A stretch of 64,000 bases of DNA from Amycolatopsis thermophila (GCF_030814215.1 NZ_JAUSUT010000001.1:868001-932000), one strand, 5' to 3'. Shown: positions 18,653 to 28,973, counted from the first letter of the stretch. The notes: generated by a model not told the origin, from the letters alone. Made by a program: numbers and translations.

Positions 18653-19056
18653 ATGGCCAAGTACCTGCTGCTCAAGCACTACCGGGGCGCTCCGGAAGCG
18701 GTCAACTGCGAGCCCATGGACCAGTGGACGCCGGAGGAGATTTCGGCGCACGTGAAGTACATGCAGGACTTCGCGGCCCGGCTCGAGGAGACCGGCGAGT
18801 TCGTCGACGCCCAGGCGCTCGCCCCCGAGGGGACGTTCGTGCGCTACGACGGCGAGGGGCGCCCACCGGTCACCGACGGCCCGTTCGCCGAGACCAAGGA
18901 CCTGATCGCCGGCTGGATGGTGATCGACGTCGACAGCTACGAGCGCGCCGTGGAGCTGGCCGGGGAGCTGTCGGCCGCCCCCGGTGCGGGCGGCAAGCCG
19001 ATCCACGAGTGGCTGGAGCTGCGCCCGTTCCTGCGCCACGAGCCGGCTGTCACGGA

Positions 19057-19060
<4 letters not shown>
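18653..19060 (+). CDS. YciI-like DGPF-domain protein
   Basis: 135 aa from ATG 18653 with a GAGGGAGAA ribosome site 5-12 nt upstream. It starts MAKYLLLKHYRGAP and contains the namesake VTDGPFAETKDLIAGWMVID near residue 75, the DGPF motif of YCII-related proteins that occur beside ECF42 sigma factors. HVKYMQDFAARLEETGEFVD and a C-terminal WLELRPF complete the ferredoxin-like fold. Biochemical activity is not known for the family. Its TGA overlaps the sigma-factor GTG by 4 nt (GTGA), so the pair is translationally coupled. Confidence 0.88.
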
Positions 19061-20208
<1,148 letters not shown>

Positions 20209-20238
20209 TACCCCGGCGCAGGCCGGTCCGTCCAGGTG

Positions 20239-20256
20239 CGCCGCCACCGAGCGGCG
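20239..20256. terminator. Possible hairpin between convergent genes
   Basis: CGCCGC (20239-20244) and GCGGCG (20251-20256), 6-bp arms, 6-nt loop, in the 74-nt gap between the sigma gene and the acyltransferase gene. Confidence 0.4.
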
Positions 20257-20282
20257 ATCCGCGGCTACGACCTCCAGGGGCA

Positions 20283-21044
20283 CTACACCTCGTGCTGCTC
20301 CAAGGTCTTCTGCAGAGCCTTGTTCGCCTTGCGGGCCATGTCCGCGATGGCTGCGCGGCGTTCGGCGTCGGCTTCGTAGTCGGCGCGGCGGTCGCGCACC
20401 ACGCGGGCCGGCGAGCCGACCGCGATGGCGTAGTCGGGGATGTCGCCGCGCACCACGGCGTGCGCGCCCAGCACGCAGCCGCGGCCGACGCGCGTGCCGC
20501 GCAGGATCGAGACCTTCGTGCCGATCCAGGTGTCCGGCCCGATGCGCACCGGGGTCTTCACGATGCCCTGGTCCTTGATCGGCAGCGTGATGTCCGAGGT
20601 GATGTGGTCGAAGTCACAGACGTAGACCCAGTCCGCCACGAGGGTCGCGGCACCGAGCTCGATGTCGAGGTAGCAGTTGATGACGTTCTGCCGGCCGAAG
20701 ACCGCCTTGTCGCCGATCCGCAGGGAACCCTCGTGGCAGCGGATGGCGTTGCCGTCGCCGATGTGCACCCACCGGCCGATCTCCAGGCGGCCGTAACCGG
20801 GACGGCAGTGGATCTCCACGTCCTTGCCCAGGAACACCATGCCGCGCAGGATGATGTGCGGGTTCGCGAGACGGAACTTCAGCAGCCGGCAGTACCGCAC
20901 CAGGTACCAGGGGGTGTAGGCGCGGTTGCGCAGAACCCACCGCAGTGACTCGGTTGTCAGGAACTTCGCCTGCCGCGGGTCGCGCCGGGCCTGCCGCCAG
21001 GCACCCAGGCGGGAAAGCACGGGCGATCCCCACATCGATGTCAT
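20283..21044 (-). CDS. Left-handed beta-helix (hexapeptide) O-acyltransferase
   Basis: 253 aa. A trimeric hexapeptide-repeat acyltransferase: repeats run from about residue 70 (IILRGMVFLGKDVEIHCRPG) to 215 (VGRGCVLGAHAVVRGDIPDY, AIAVGSPARVV). The interrupting DFDHITSDITLPIKDQGI loop contains the catalytic histidine seen in maltose/galactoside acetyltransferases. The N-terminal 65 residues are basic and aromatic (NRAYTPWYLVRYCRLLKFRL), possibly membrane-associated. Proteins of this type occur near the MGLP genes in M. tuberculosis (Rv3034c); acylation of a polysaccharide is a reasonable guess. ATG 21044 faces the nucleoside hydrolase ATG across 11 bp, and its -10 box (TACTGT, 21056-21051) overlaps that start codon. 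An in-frame ATG at 21035 is an alternative start. Confidence 0.85.
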   Translation of the reverse strand: MTSMWGSPVLSRLGAWRQARRDPRQAKFLTTESLRWVLRNRAYTPWYLVRYCRLLKFRLANPHIILRGMVFLGKDVEIHCRPGYGRLEIGRWVHIGDGNAIRCHEGSLRIGDKAVFGRQNVINCYLDIELGAATLVADWVYVCDFDHITSDITLPIKDQGIVKTPVRIGPDTWIGTKVSILRGTRVGRGCVLGAHAVVRGDIPDYAIAVGSPARVVRDRRADYEADAERRAAIADMARKANKALQKTLEQHEV

Positions 21045-21056
21045 AGGTTGACAGTA
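21044..21056. promoter_or_regulatory. Interlocked divergent leaderless promoters
   Basis: Plus strand: TAGGTT (21044-21049), 6 nt, ATG 21056. Minus strand: TACTGT (21056-21051), 6 nt, ATG 21044. Each -10 box contains the first base of the other gene's start codon, and the spacer is only 11 bp. The signature is symmetrical, both transcripts would be leaderless, and both promoters cannot be open at once. Confidence 0.6.
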
Positions 21057-22012
21057 TGCCGACCCCGTTGATCATCGATACCGACCCGGGCGTGGACGAC
21101 GCCTTCGCGATCGCGCTCGCGGCGTTGAGCGAGGACGTCGATCTGCTTGGAGTCACGACGGTCTTCGGCAACGTCCCGCTCGAGGCCACGACCCTCAACG
21201 CGCGGCGCGTCCTGGCGCTGTGCGGGCGATCCGACGTGCCGGTGGCGGCCGGCGCGGCGCGCCCACTGGTGCACGCCCAGCTCCAGCGGGCGGCGCACGT
21301 GCACGGGCCGGACGGGTTGTCCGGGCGCTCGGCGGCACTGCCCGAGCCGGGCCGCGACCTCGAACCCGGTGGCGCCGTGAGCCTCCTGGTTTCGTTGCTG
21401 GCGGCGGCCGACGAGCCGGTGACGATCGCGCCGATCGGGCCGCTCACGAACATCGCGTTGCTGCTCGCGGCTCATCCCGAGGTGCGGGAGAAGATCGCGC
21501 GCATCGTGATCATGGGCGGTGGGCTCGGCGGCGGCAACACGACGGGCGCCGCGGAGTTCAACATCTGGAGCGACCCGGAGGCGGCCCGGCGGGTGCTGGT
21601 CGAGGAGCCGGTGCCGCGCGTGCTGGTGCCGATGGACCTGACCTACCGGTGCGCGGTGGACCGCGCCTGGCTCGGCAAGCTGGCCGCGTCCGGGCCGATC
21701 GGCGCCGCGCTCGAGGCGCTGACGCCGGACTACCTGGCGCACTACCGCAAGGCGCTCGGGTGGGACGGGATCGTGCTGCACGACGCGGTCGCCGTGGCGG
21801 AGGCGATCCGGCCCGGGATCCTGCACACGGAGACCTATCCGATCGAGGTGGAGTGCTCGCTGGGCCCGGCGCGCGGCGCGACGCTGGTCGACCGCCGTCG
21901 GCAGGCGTTGCGCGCCGACGCGGAGGGCGAGATCGCGCCGGGCCGCGTCGAGGTCGCCGTGGACACCGATCTGGACGGGCTGCGGGCGTTCATCCTGGAC
22001 CGCCTCACCTGA
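21056..22012 (+). CDS. Inosine-uridine preferring nucleoside hydrolase
   Basis: 318 aa. Hydrolyses the N-glycosidic bond of ribonucleosides to base and ribose. The calcium- and ribose-binding signature is IIDTDPGVDDAFAIALA at residues 6-22 (D-x-D-x-x-x-D-D). Also present: the NARRVLALCGRSDVPVAAG strand, the HVHGPDGLSG loop, ITMGG-type IVIMGGGLGGGNTTGAAEFN with the ribose-contacting Asn (about 158-176), DLTYRCAV and WDGIVLHDAVAVAEAI with the terminal Asp. Full length for the family. It ends 8 nt before the stop of the convergent pRiA4b gene, leaving no room for an independent terminator. Confidence 0.93.
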   Translation: MPTPLIIDTDPGVDDAFAIALAALSEDVDLLGVTTVFGNVPLEATTLNARRVLALCGRSDVPVAAGAARPLVHAQLQRAAHVHGPDGLSGRSAALPEPGRDLEPGGAVSLLVSLLAAADEPVTIAPIGPLTNIALLLAAHPEVREKIARIVIMGGGLGGGNTTGAAEFNIWSDPEAARRVLVEEPVPRVLVPMDLTYRCAVDRAWLGKLAASGPIGAALEALTPDYLAHYRKALGWDGIVLHDAVAVAEAIRPGILHTETYPIEVECSLGPARGATLVDRRRQALRADAEGEIAPGRVEVAVDTDLDGLRAFILDRLT

Positions 22013-22020
22013 GGAAGCGG

Positions 22021-23574
22021 TTACGGTTCGCTCGGGTGCGGGATCCGGAGCGCGGCGAGCCGGTCGTTGCGGGACGCCGCGCTCTCCGCGCCCTTGGCGA
22101 CCCCGGTGCAGCGCGGGTACCGCGTGTCCGGGTCCGGGTCCAGGATCTTCTCGCAGGTGACCGCATGTTCGACGTCGCCGAGGAAGAACCGCACGCTCGT
22201 CCCCGGCCGCACCAGTACGTGGGACAACCGGACGTCGTGCTCGTCGCGGTCCTCGCCCAGGCCGAAGAACGGGTCGGCGTACCGGAGGCCGTCGGCCTCG
22301 AAGTGGTGTTCGCCGTCCGCGTCGAGCGCTTCGGCCAGCACGCCGAGCGTCACGCTCGCCGGGATCAGCAGCCGCCACCACTCCGGCGGCTTGCGGCCGG
22401 CCACCGTGACCTTCAGCTGGTACACGGGCAGCCGCACGGACGCGGCGAAGTCCCGCAGCTCCCGGCGCAGGGCCGTCGCCCCGGGTTCCAGCGCGTCGAG
22501 CCCGCCGCGGTCCCGGACGTAGTGGTAGACCTCCTCGACGCCGCTGCGTTCCCGCGCGGACAGGGCGTACTCGGTGACCAGCCTGCGACGTTCCGATTCG
22601 GACAGTCCGGGCCCCTCGTCCCACATCGCCAGCATCGCGGCGGCGTGCGGCCGGACGTTGCGGTGGCTCAGTGCGCTGTGCCAGGCCGGCCGGACCTCGT
22701 CCCCGAAACCCGCGACGACCTCGATCGCCGCGACCCGCTCGACCGGCGACGCGAACTCCGCCGCGTGCAGCAACTGCGCGGCGCCGTCGACCGGGCGCCG
22801 GCCGTCGAACCAGCGCAGCGCGTGGTGCCAGGCCTCGTCGGCGGGCAGCGGCGCCAGCCGGGCGAGCAGCTGGGCGGCCCGCAGGTCGGGCGTGACCGGT
22901 CGCGGTTCACGAGCGGCCCATTCGTCGAGCGCCCACTGGCCCAGCGGCGTGACCTCGTGGTCGCCGTCGAGCGCCCCGAACTCGGTCAGCACGTCCAGGG
23001 CCGCGTCCAGCGGGAACAGTTCGCTACCGCCGAAGCTGCCGGCGACGGCGCCGGCGTCCTCCTCGCCCCGGAGCAGCCGGTGCACCGAGAACTCGAGATC
23101 GTCCAGCAGGGGACCGTTGGCCAGCGCGGTCAGCACCGCACGGCACAGCACATGGGCGCCGCGGCGGCGCGGGTCCACCGACTCGGCGCGCAGGACGGCG
23201 TCCAGCCCCTTGAGCCACAGCTGGGCCGGGTCGTCGTCGGCCGGGCGCGCGACCGCCTCCGCGACACCGACCTCGATCAGCCCCGCGCCCTCGGCGGCCA
23301 CCCACGGCCGGTGGATCGGCACGACGTCGGCGGCCGACCGGACCTTCTCGCCGACCTCGACGCCCAGCACACCGGCGACCGACGGGACGTCCGCGGGGCG
23401 CAGAACTCCTTTGGCGGTAACGGGTCTTCCGCTGCCGACCCACGTGGCCAGCGCCCTCGTCCGGGACAGCGCGGGGCACTGGTTCGCCAAAGTGGAGATT
23501 CCGGTACTCACCCGCAGGACTTTAGCGAGCACGTCCGCGAGGTTGCGGACCGTCCACAATAGCCGGCCGTGCAT
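22021..23574 (-). CDS. Large helical protein with C-terminal pRiA4b ORF-3-like domain
   Basis: 517 aa from ATG 23574; a further 33 codons upstream are open but overlap the divergent gene. The C-terminal 140 residues (LPVYQLKVTVAGRKPPEWWR, IPASVTLGVLAEAL, HHFEADGLRYADP, RLSHVLVRPGTSVRFF, HAVTCEKILDPDPDTRYPRC) form the pRiA4b ORF-3-like domain, found alone or fused in plasmid and transposon proteins; function unknown. The N-terminal about 370 residues are Ala/Leu/Glu-rich helices resembling those of other actinobacterial fusions, with no catalytic motif I can identify. Possibly a mobile-element accessory gene retained in the chromosome; no transposase is nearby. Confidence 0.75.
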   Translation of the reverse strand: MHGRLLWTVRNLADVLAKVLRVSTGISTLANQCPALSRTRALATWVGSGRPVTAKGVLRPADVPSVAGVLGVEVGEKVRSAADVVPIHRPWVAAEGAGLIEVGVAEAVARPADDDPAQLWLKGLDAVLRAESVDPRRRGAHVLCRAVLTALANGPLLDDLEFSVHRLLRGEEDAGAVAGSFGGSELFPLDAALDVLTEFGALDGDHEVTPLGQWALDEWAAREPRPVTPDLRAAQLLARLAPLPADEAWHHALRWFDGRRPVDGAAQLLHAAEFASPVERVAAIEVVAGFGDEVRPAWHSALSHRNVRPHAAAMLAMWDEGPGLSESERRRLVTEYALSARERSGVEEVYHYVRDRGGLDALEPGATALRRELRDFAASVRLPVYQLKVTVAGRKPPEWWRLLIPASVTLGVLAEALDADGEHHFEADGLRYADPFFGLGEDRDEHDVRLSHVLVRPGTSVRFFLGDVEHAVTCEKILDPDPDTRYPRCTGVAKGAESAASRNDRLAALRIPHPSEP

Positions 23575-23601
23575 GTCGATATGTCGATCATGGGCTCGCA
23601 G

Positions 23602-23607
23602 TAGGCT
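23602..23607 (+). promoter_or_regulatory. -10 box of the metallo-hydrolase gene, leaderless spacing
   Basis: TAGGCT at 23602-23607, 7 nt before GTG 23615. Confidence 0.45.
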
Positions 23608-23614
23608 CGGCGAC

Positions 23615-24366
23615 GTGAGCGATCTCAGCCTGACCGTGCTCGGCTCGGCGACGCCGTACGCGGAGCCGGGCAACCCGTGCTCGGGCTACCTGGTGTCCAG
23701 CGGCGAGACCCACGTGTGGCTCGACGCGGGCTCGGGCACGCTCGGCGAGCTGCGCCGCCACACGAGCCTGGACCGGCTCAGCGCCATCTGGATCTCGCAC
23801 CTGCACGCCGACCACTGCGCGGACCTGCTCACCGCGTACTACGGCCTGCGGTACGCCGAAATCGACCTGGCCGAGCCGATTCCGCTGTACGGCCCGCCCG
23901 GGATCGCCGGCAGGCTGGCCGGCTTCCTGACGAACGGCCCGCACCGCAGCCCGGTCGAGGAGGCGTTCGCGGTGCACGAACTGTCCGACGGGTTCAGCAC
24001 CGGGATCGGACCGATGACCTTCACCGCGGCGGCCGTCGAACACGGGATGCCGGCGTTCGCGGTGCGCGTCGAGGCGGGGGCGGCCGCACTGGCCTACTCC
24101 GGCGACAGCGCACCCTGCCCCGGCCTGGTGGAGCTGGCCGAGAACTGCGACGCGCTGCTGTGCGAGGCCGACGGCCCCACGGTGTCCGAGGTGCACCACA
24201 CGCCCGAGGAGGCCGGCGAGACCGCGGGTTCGCGGGGGCGCACAGGCTGATCGTCACGCACGTCGGCCCGTTCCTCACCCCGCACGAAGCCGTCACCCGC
24301 GCCGCCTCGCGGTTCGACGGACCGGTGGCTTACGCGGCTCCGGGCGCGGTCTTCCACCTGCCGTAG
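23615..24366 (+). pseudogene. MBL-fold metallo-hydrolase gene split by a -1 frameshift near 24236
   Basis: The first frame (GTG 23615 to TGA 24250) encodes the metallo-beta-lactamase core: TVLGSATPYAEPGNPCSGYL, then SHLHADHCADLLTAYYGLR (zinc motif HxHxDH) and AYSGDSAPC. It then changes to nonsense (GETAGSRGRTG-stop). The expected ending, FAGAHRLIVTHVGPFLTPHE and GPVAYAAPGAVFHLP, continues in the next frame to TAG 24366. The full span is 752 nt; one added base gives 251 codons, the length of the intact paralogue at 37,314-38,081, whose matching segment reads AGVGRLLITHVAPW. The break lies in a GCGGGTTCGCGGGGG tract. A real mutation or a sequencing error are both possible. Confidence 0.8.
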
Positions 24367-24429
24367 GTGCTGCCGGTCGTCGACAGCTCGATCCGGGTGT
24401 TTCCGTCATCGGCACCCGAATTGTCAGCG

Positions 24430-24459
24430 TTGCTAATAGCTCTCATTAAGAGCTACCTT
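24430..24459 (+). promoter_or_regulatory. Promoter with operator in its spacer, upstream of marR-drrAB
   Basis: -35 TTGCTA (24430-24435), 18-nt spacer, -10 TACCTT (24454-24459). The inverted repeat TAGCTCT (24437-24443) / AGAGCTA (24449-24455) with a 5-nt centre fills the spacer, so the MarR product probably shuts its own operon by occupying it. Confidence 0.65.
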
Positions 24460-24466
24460 GGAGGAC

Positions 24467-24903
24467 GTGCGAGAACTGGCCGAGAACCTGGTGACCACCA
24501 TCGCCGCGTTGCGGCGCGTGGTCCGGCGGCGCGTGCGGGAGAAGCTGCCCGGCACTCCCCTGCGCCCGGCGCAGATCGAGCTGCTCCGGGTGGTCGAGAA
24601 GGACCCCGGCACCGGTGTCGCCGCCGCGGCGCGGTCGCTGCACCTCGCCGGCAACTCGGTCAGCACGCTCGTCAACCAGCTGGTCGACGCCGGGCTGCTG
24701 GAACGGAAGGTCGACCCGGACGACCGGCGGGCCGCGCGGCTCGACCTGACCGGCGCCGCGCGGGAGCGGCTGGCGAACTGGCGCCGCACGCGCACCGAGT
24801 TCGTCGCGGCCGCCGTCGCCACCCTGCCCGCCCGCGACCGGGACGCCATCGAGGCCGCCCTGCCCGCGCTCGGCCGGCTGATCGACGCCCTTCAGGAGGA
24901 GAG

Positions 24904-24907
<4 letters not shown>
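24467..24907 (+). CDS. MarR family transcriptional regulator
   Basis: 146 aa from GTG 24467, which lies 7 nt after the -10 box; a TTG at 24458 is also in frame but falls within the promoter. A winged helix fold: RPAQIELLRVVEKDPGTGVAAAARSL, then AGNSVSTLVNQLVDAGLLERK (recognition helix, about residues 60-80) and the wing VDPDDRRAARLDLTGAARERL. Its stop overlaps the ABC ATPase ATG (ATGA), so regulator and exporter form one operon. The 19-bp inverted repeat in the promoter is the likely operator. Function inferred: substrate-induced derepression of the exporter. Confidence 0.9.
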
Positions 24908-25710
<803 letters not shown>

Positions 25711-26563
25711 GACGAACCCGGTCCGCCGCCTGCTGTCCAGGGTGGCCACGATGTGCCTGGTGGAGCTGCAGAAGCTCCGCCGCGACCGCTCCGAACTGAT
25801 CACCCGCGCGATCCAGCCCGCGCTGTGGCTGCTGATCTTCGGAGAGACCTTCACGCGCCTGCGCGCGATCCCCACCGGTGACATCCCCTACCTGGACTTC
25901 CTCGCGCCCGGGATCCTCGCCCAGTCGGCGCTGTTCATCGCGATCTTCTACGGCATCCAGATCATCTGGGAGCGCGACGCGGGCGTGCTGGGCAAACTGC
26001 TCGTCACCCCGACCCCGCGTGCCGCGCTGGTCACCGGCAAGGCGTTCGCCGCCGGGGTGCGGGCGTTCGTGCAGGCGGTGATCGTGCTGATCCTCGCCGC
26101 GATCCTCGGTGTCGGCCTGACCGGGAACCCGCTGAAACTGCTGGGTGCCGCGCTCGCGGTCGTCCTCGGGTCGGCGTTCTTCTGCTGCCTGTCCATCGTG
26201 ATCGCCGGGCTGGTGCTGTCCCGCGAACGGCTGATGGGCATCGGTCAGGCGATCACGATGCCGTTGTTCTTCGGGTCCAACGCGCTCTACCCGGTGAACC
26301 TGATGCCCGGCTGGCTGCGCGTGCTCAGCCACATCAACCCGCTCAGTTACGAGGTCGACGCCCTGCGCGGTCTGCTCATCGGCACGCCGTCGCGCCTCTG
26401 GGTGGACTTCGGCGTGCTCGCCGGCGCCGCCGCGATCGCGATCGCGGTCGCATCCGGCCTGCTCGGGCGGCTGGTGCGGTGAGTTTGCCCGATTCGAACC
26501 TCGGGTAACCCGACCGGCACATCACGCAACCGTGGTGACCGTCGGACAAAGGGGACAGGTGAC

Positions 26564-27190
26564 ATGTCTCGTTCAGAACATGCCCGCGTCCGGGTGACCG
26601 GCTTCCAGCCGGTCCAGATGCTCGCCGTGGTCGTCGGCCTGGTCTACCTCGCGCTCGGCATCGCCGGGTTCGTGCGCACCGGGCTCGGCGACTTCACCGG
26701 CAACCAGGACCACACGGTCCTGGGCTTCATGGTCAACCCGCTGCACAACCTGGTCCACATCGTCGTCGGTGTTCTCGGCCTGCTGTTCGCGGCGTCGTCG
26801 GCTTCGGCGCGCACCTTCGGCTGGATCCTGTTCGTCGGCTTCGGCCTGGTCGGGATCTGGGGCCTGATGATCACCGGGGTCATCGCGTCGAACCCGGTGT
26901 CCGGTCTGGGCAACCCGCTCAACCTCAACGCGGCCGACAACTGGCTGCACCTGGTCAGCGCGGTGCTGGGGCTGGTCATGGCGATCATGCCGGCCCGCAA
27001 GCGGGCCCACGTGGAAACCACCGGCACCGCGACCGCCACGACGGTGCAGCAGCCGCTCGTCACCGGGGACGAGGTGCCCGGCAACGCGGACGTGCCGACC
27101 CGCCCGGTCCCGCAGCAGACCGAAGCGGCGGCCGGCCGCCACCGTCCGTCGCGCTGGAAGATGCACCGGCCCGGGCGCACCGCCCACTGA
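26564..27190 (+). CDS. DUF4383 integral membrane protein
   Basis: 208 aa from ATG 26564 with AAAGGGGA about 10 nt upstream. Four transmembrane helices are apparent: MLAVVVGLVYLALGIAGFV, NLVHIVVGVLGLLFAAS, GWILFVGFGLVGIWGLMI and WLHLVSAVLGLVMAIMP. The LGFMVNPLHNLVH and NAADNWLHL segments between them are the DUF4383 hallmark. The C-terminal 65 residues are hydrophilic and proline-rich. Function of the family is unknown. It is preceded by an 81-nt gap without recognisable terminator and is followed closely by the SDR gene. Confidence 0.88.
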   Translation: MSRSEHARVRVTGFQPVQMLAVVVGLVYLALGIAGFVRTGLGDFTGNQDHTVLGFMVNPLHNLVHIVVGVLGLLFAASSASARTFGWILFVGFGLVGIWGLMITGVIASNPVSGLGNPLNLNAADNWLHLVSAVLGLVMAIMPARKRAHVETTGTATATTVQQPLVTGDEVPGNADVPTRPVPQQTEAAAGRHRPSRWKMHRPGRTAH

Positions 27191-27211
27191 TCGTCGGGCA
27201 GACTGCCCCGC

Positions 27212-27952
27212 GTGAGCGGAACGGTGCTGGTGCTCGGCGGGCGCAGTGAGATCGGCCTCGCCGTGGCGCGGAAACTCGTGGACGGTGGGGGGAAGTTCGT
27301 GCTGGCGGCCCGGCGCAGCGGCGACCTCGATGCCGAGGAGGAGTCACTGCGCCGGGCCGGCGCCACGGAGGTGGCGCGGGTCGAGTTCGACGCCGACGAC
27401 GTGTCCCGGCACCGGCGTGTGCTGGACTCGATCGTCGCCGAGCACGGTCCACTGGAGACGGTCGTGGTGGCGTTCGGGCTGCTGGGCGACCAGGAGCGGG
27501 CGGAACGGGACGCGGCGCACGCGATGGCCGTGATCCACACCGACTACGTCGCGCACGTGAGCATCCTGACCGAGCTGGCCAACCTGCTGCGCGAGCAGGG
27601 ATCCGGCCGGCTCGTCGTGTTCTCCTCGGTCGCCGGGGTCCGCGTGCGGCGCGCGAACTACGTCTACGGCTCGGCCAAGGCCGGGCTGGACGGGTTCGCC
27701 AGCGGGCTCGCCGACGCGTTGCACGGCAGCGGCGTGCGGCTGCTGCTCGTCCGGCCGGGCTTCGTGATCGGCCGGATGACCGAAGGCATGTCCCCGGCGC
27801 CGTTCTCCAGCACCCCGGAACAGGTCGCCACCGCGACCGTCCGCGCACTGCGGCGCGGGCGCGGCGAGGTGTGGGTGCCGCCGGTGCTGCGCCCGGTGTT
27901 CTTCCTGATGCGCCTGCTGCCGCGCGCGGTGTGGCGGCGGATGCCCCGCTGA
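27212..27952 (+). CDS. Short-chain dehydrogenase (DprE2-like)
   Basis: 246 aa from GTG 27212. A Rossmann-fold SDR: nucleotide motif VLVLGGRSEIGLAVARKLV (glycine motif GGRSEIG in the position of TGxxxGxG), then AARRSGDLD, the FSSVAGVRVRRANYVYGSAKAGLDGF catalytic segment (Ser, Tyr-x-x-x-Lys) and VRPGFVIGRMTEGM. The GGRSEIG loop and the WVPPVLRPVFFLMRLLPRAVW C-terminal membrane-associating segment are those of DprE2, the NADH-dependent reductase that completes decaprenyl-phospho-arabinose. DprE1 is not in the window, so arabinan synthesis is inferred from family resemblance only. Confidence 0.8.
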   Translation: MSGTVLVLGGRSEIGLAVARKLVDGGGKFVLAARRSGDLDAEEESLRRAGATEVARVEFDADDVSRHRRVLDSIVAEHGPLETVVVAFGLLGDQERAERDAAHAMAVIHTDYVAHVSILTELANLLREQGSGRLVVFSSVAGVRVRRANYVYGSAKAGLDGFASGLADALHGSGVRLLLVRPGFVIGRMTEGMSPAPFSSTPEQVATATVRALRRGRGEVWVPPVLRPVFFLMRLLPRAVWRRMPR

Positions 27953-27955
27953 GGG

Positions 27956-28831
27956 TCAGCCGCCGAGCAGGCCGCCCACCAGACCACCGACGACGCCCAG
28001 CAGCCCGCCGTTCTGCTGCGGCTTGGACGGCGTCGTGGTGCTGGACCGGGTCGGCTCCTGGGACGACGACGAGCTGGAGGTCGTGCTCCCCGGCGTCGTG
28101 GTCGTCGCCGGCTGCTGGCTGCTCGTGCCCGTGCCCGCGGTAGTGCCCGTGGTCGTGCTCGCCGCCGGAGCCGGGGCCGCCTGCGTGGTCGTGGGCGCGG
28201 CGGTCGAACCACCGGTGCTCGACCTGCCGGTCCGCGACTGGCCGCCGGAGCTGCTCGCACTGCCCGCACTACTCGCACTGCTCGTGCTGCCCGTGCCGGC
28301 CTGGCTCTGCGGCTGTGCCTGCGATTGCGAAGAGGCGCTGCCCGACGGCGGCAGGCTGGGGCTGCTCGACGGCGTGCCGGTGGCCAGCAACTGCTGCTGG
28401 GGCGCGGAGATCGTGCTGGTCGGCGCCCGGCCCGTGCTCGTGTCCGGGCCACCGCCCGAGCCGCCCGGCGACGCCGTGTCGTGCAGGTGCCCGGTGGTCA
28501 GCGAAGTCGCGGCGACACCGCACAGCGCGGCCACGCCGGCCGCGATCGCGCCGATGCGGCCGACCTTGCGCCGGTCCCACTTGCTGCCCGGCTCGCTCTC
28601 GCGGCGCAGGATGCTCGCGGCCGGGATGCGCACGGTCGGCGCCTCGGCCATCTCCGGGGTGATGCCGGAGTCGTCGTCCTCGTCGTACTCCGGTTCGGGC
28701 TCCGGCGCCGGCTTCTTCGGCAGCTTGACGGCGGTGAACTCCTGCGTGACACCTTCCCGGTGCAGCAACTCCGCGACACTGATCCTGCGCGTCGCGGCAC
28801 TCGCCTGAGTGTCTTTGTCGTCGCTCGTCAC
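27956..28831 (-). CDS. Single-pass membrane protein with Ser/Thr/Pro-rich external domain
   Basis: 291 aa from GTG 28831 with GGGAGAGG upstream. The first 85 residues are charged and cytoplasmic (RISVAELLHREGVTQEF, acidic PEPEPEYDEDDDS, RIPAASILRRE). A single transmembrane helix follows (VGRIGAIAAGVAALCGVAAT, about 92-112), then about 180 residues made almost only of Ser, Thr, Ala, Gly, Pro and Gln, the pattern of a glycosylated wall-spanning stalk, ending GGLLGVVGGLVGGLLGG. No enzyme domain. The N-terminal RISVAELL segment recurs in actinobacterial envelope proteins; function unknown. The GC-rich low complexity makes the reading frame less certain near the C-terminus. Confidence 0.7.
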   Translation of the reverse strand: MTSDDKDTQASAATRRISVAELLHREGVTQEFTAVKLPKKPAPEPEPEYDEDDDSGITPEMAEAPTVRIPAASILRRESEPGSKWDRRKVGRIGAIAAGVAALCGVAATSLTTGHLHDTASPGGSGGGPDTSTGRAPTSTISAPQQQLLATGTPSSSPSLPPSGSASSQSQAQPQSQAGTGSTSSASSAGSASSSGGQSRTGRSSTGGSTAAPTTTQAAPAPAASTTTGTTAGTGTSSQQPATTTTPGSTTSSSSSSQEPTRSSTTTPSKPQQNGGLLGVVGGLVGGLLGG

Positions 28832-28901
28832 GCTGAACCTCTCCCAATCCGATTACTGCCCGCGACATGATTACTGTTGTTATCAGTTCGTTGCCTTATC
28901 T

Positions 28902-28917
28902 CGTGATCGAGGTCACA
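28902..28917. promoter_or_regulatory. CRP/GlxR-like site
   Basis: CGTGA-TCGAGG-TCACA matches the CRP-family consensus TGTGA-N6-TCACA at 9 of 10 positions. It lies 70-85 bp upstream of the envelope protein gene (minus) and about 110 bp upstream of the 60-aa membrane protein gene (plus). Actinobacterial cAMP regulators (GlxR, Rv3676) use this motif. Confidence 0.45.
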
Positions 28918-28973
28918 CGCTTTGGGTCGAATGCCGTACTGGGCGTGACGACCCGGTCGCGGAGCCGACCCGA

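Noticed and set aside
22021-24366. Insertion sequence suggested by a pRiA4b ORF-3-like domain
   Set aside because: No transposase, terminal inverted repeats or target duplications are visible around it.
26485-26505. tRNA gene (T-arm-like GATTCGAACC)
   Set aside because: Only a partial T-loop-like stretch; no acceptor stem, D-arm or anticodon arm can be folded around it.
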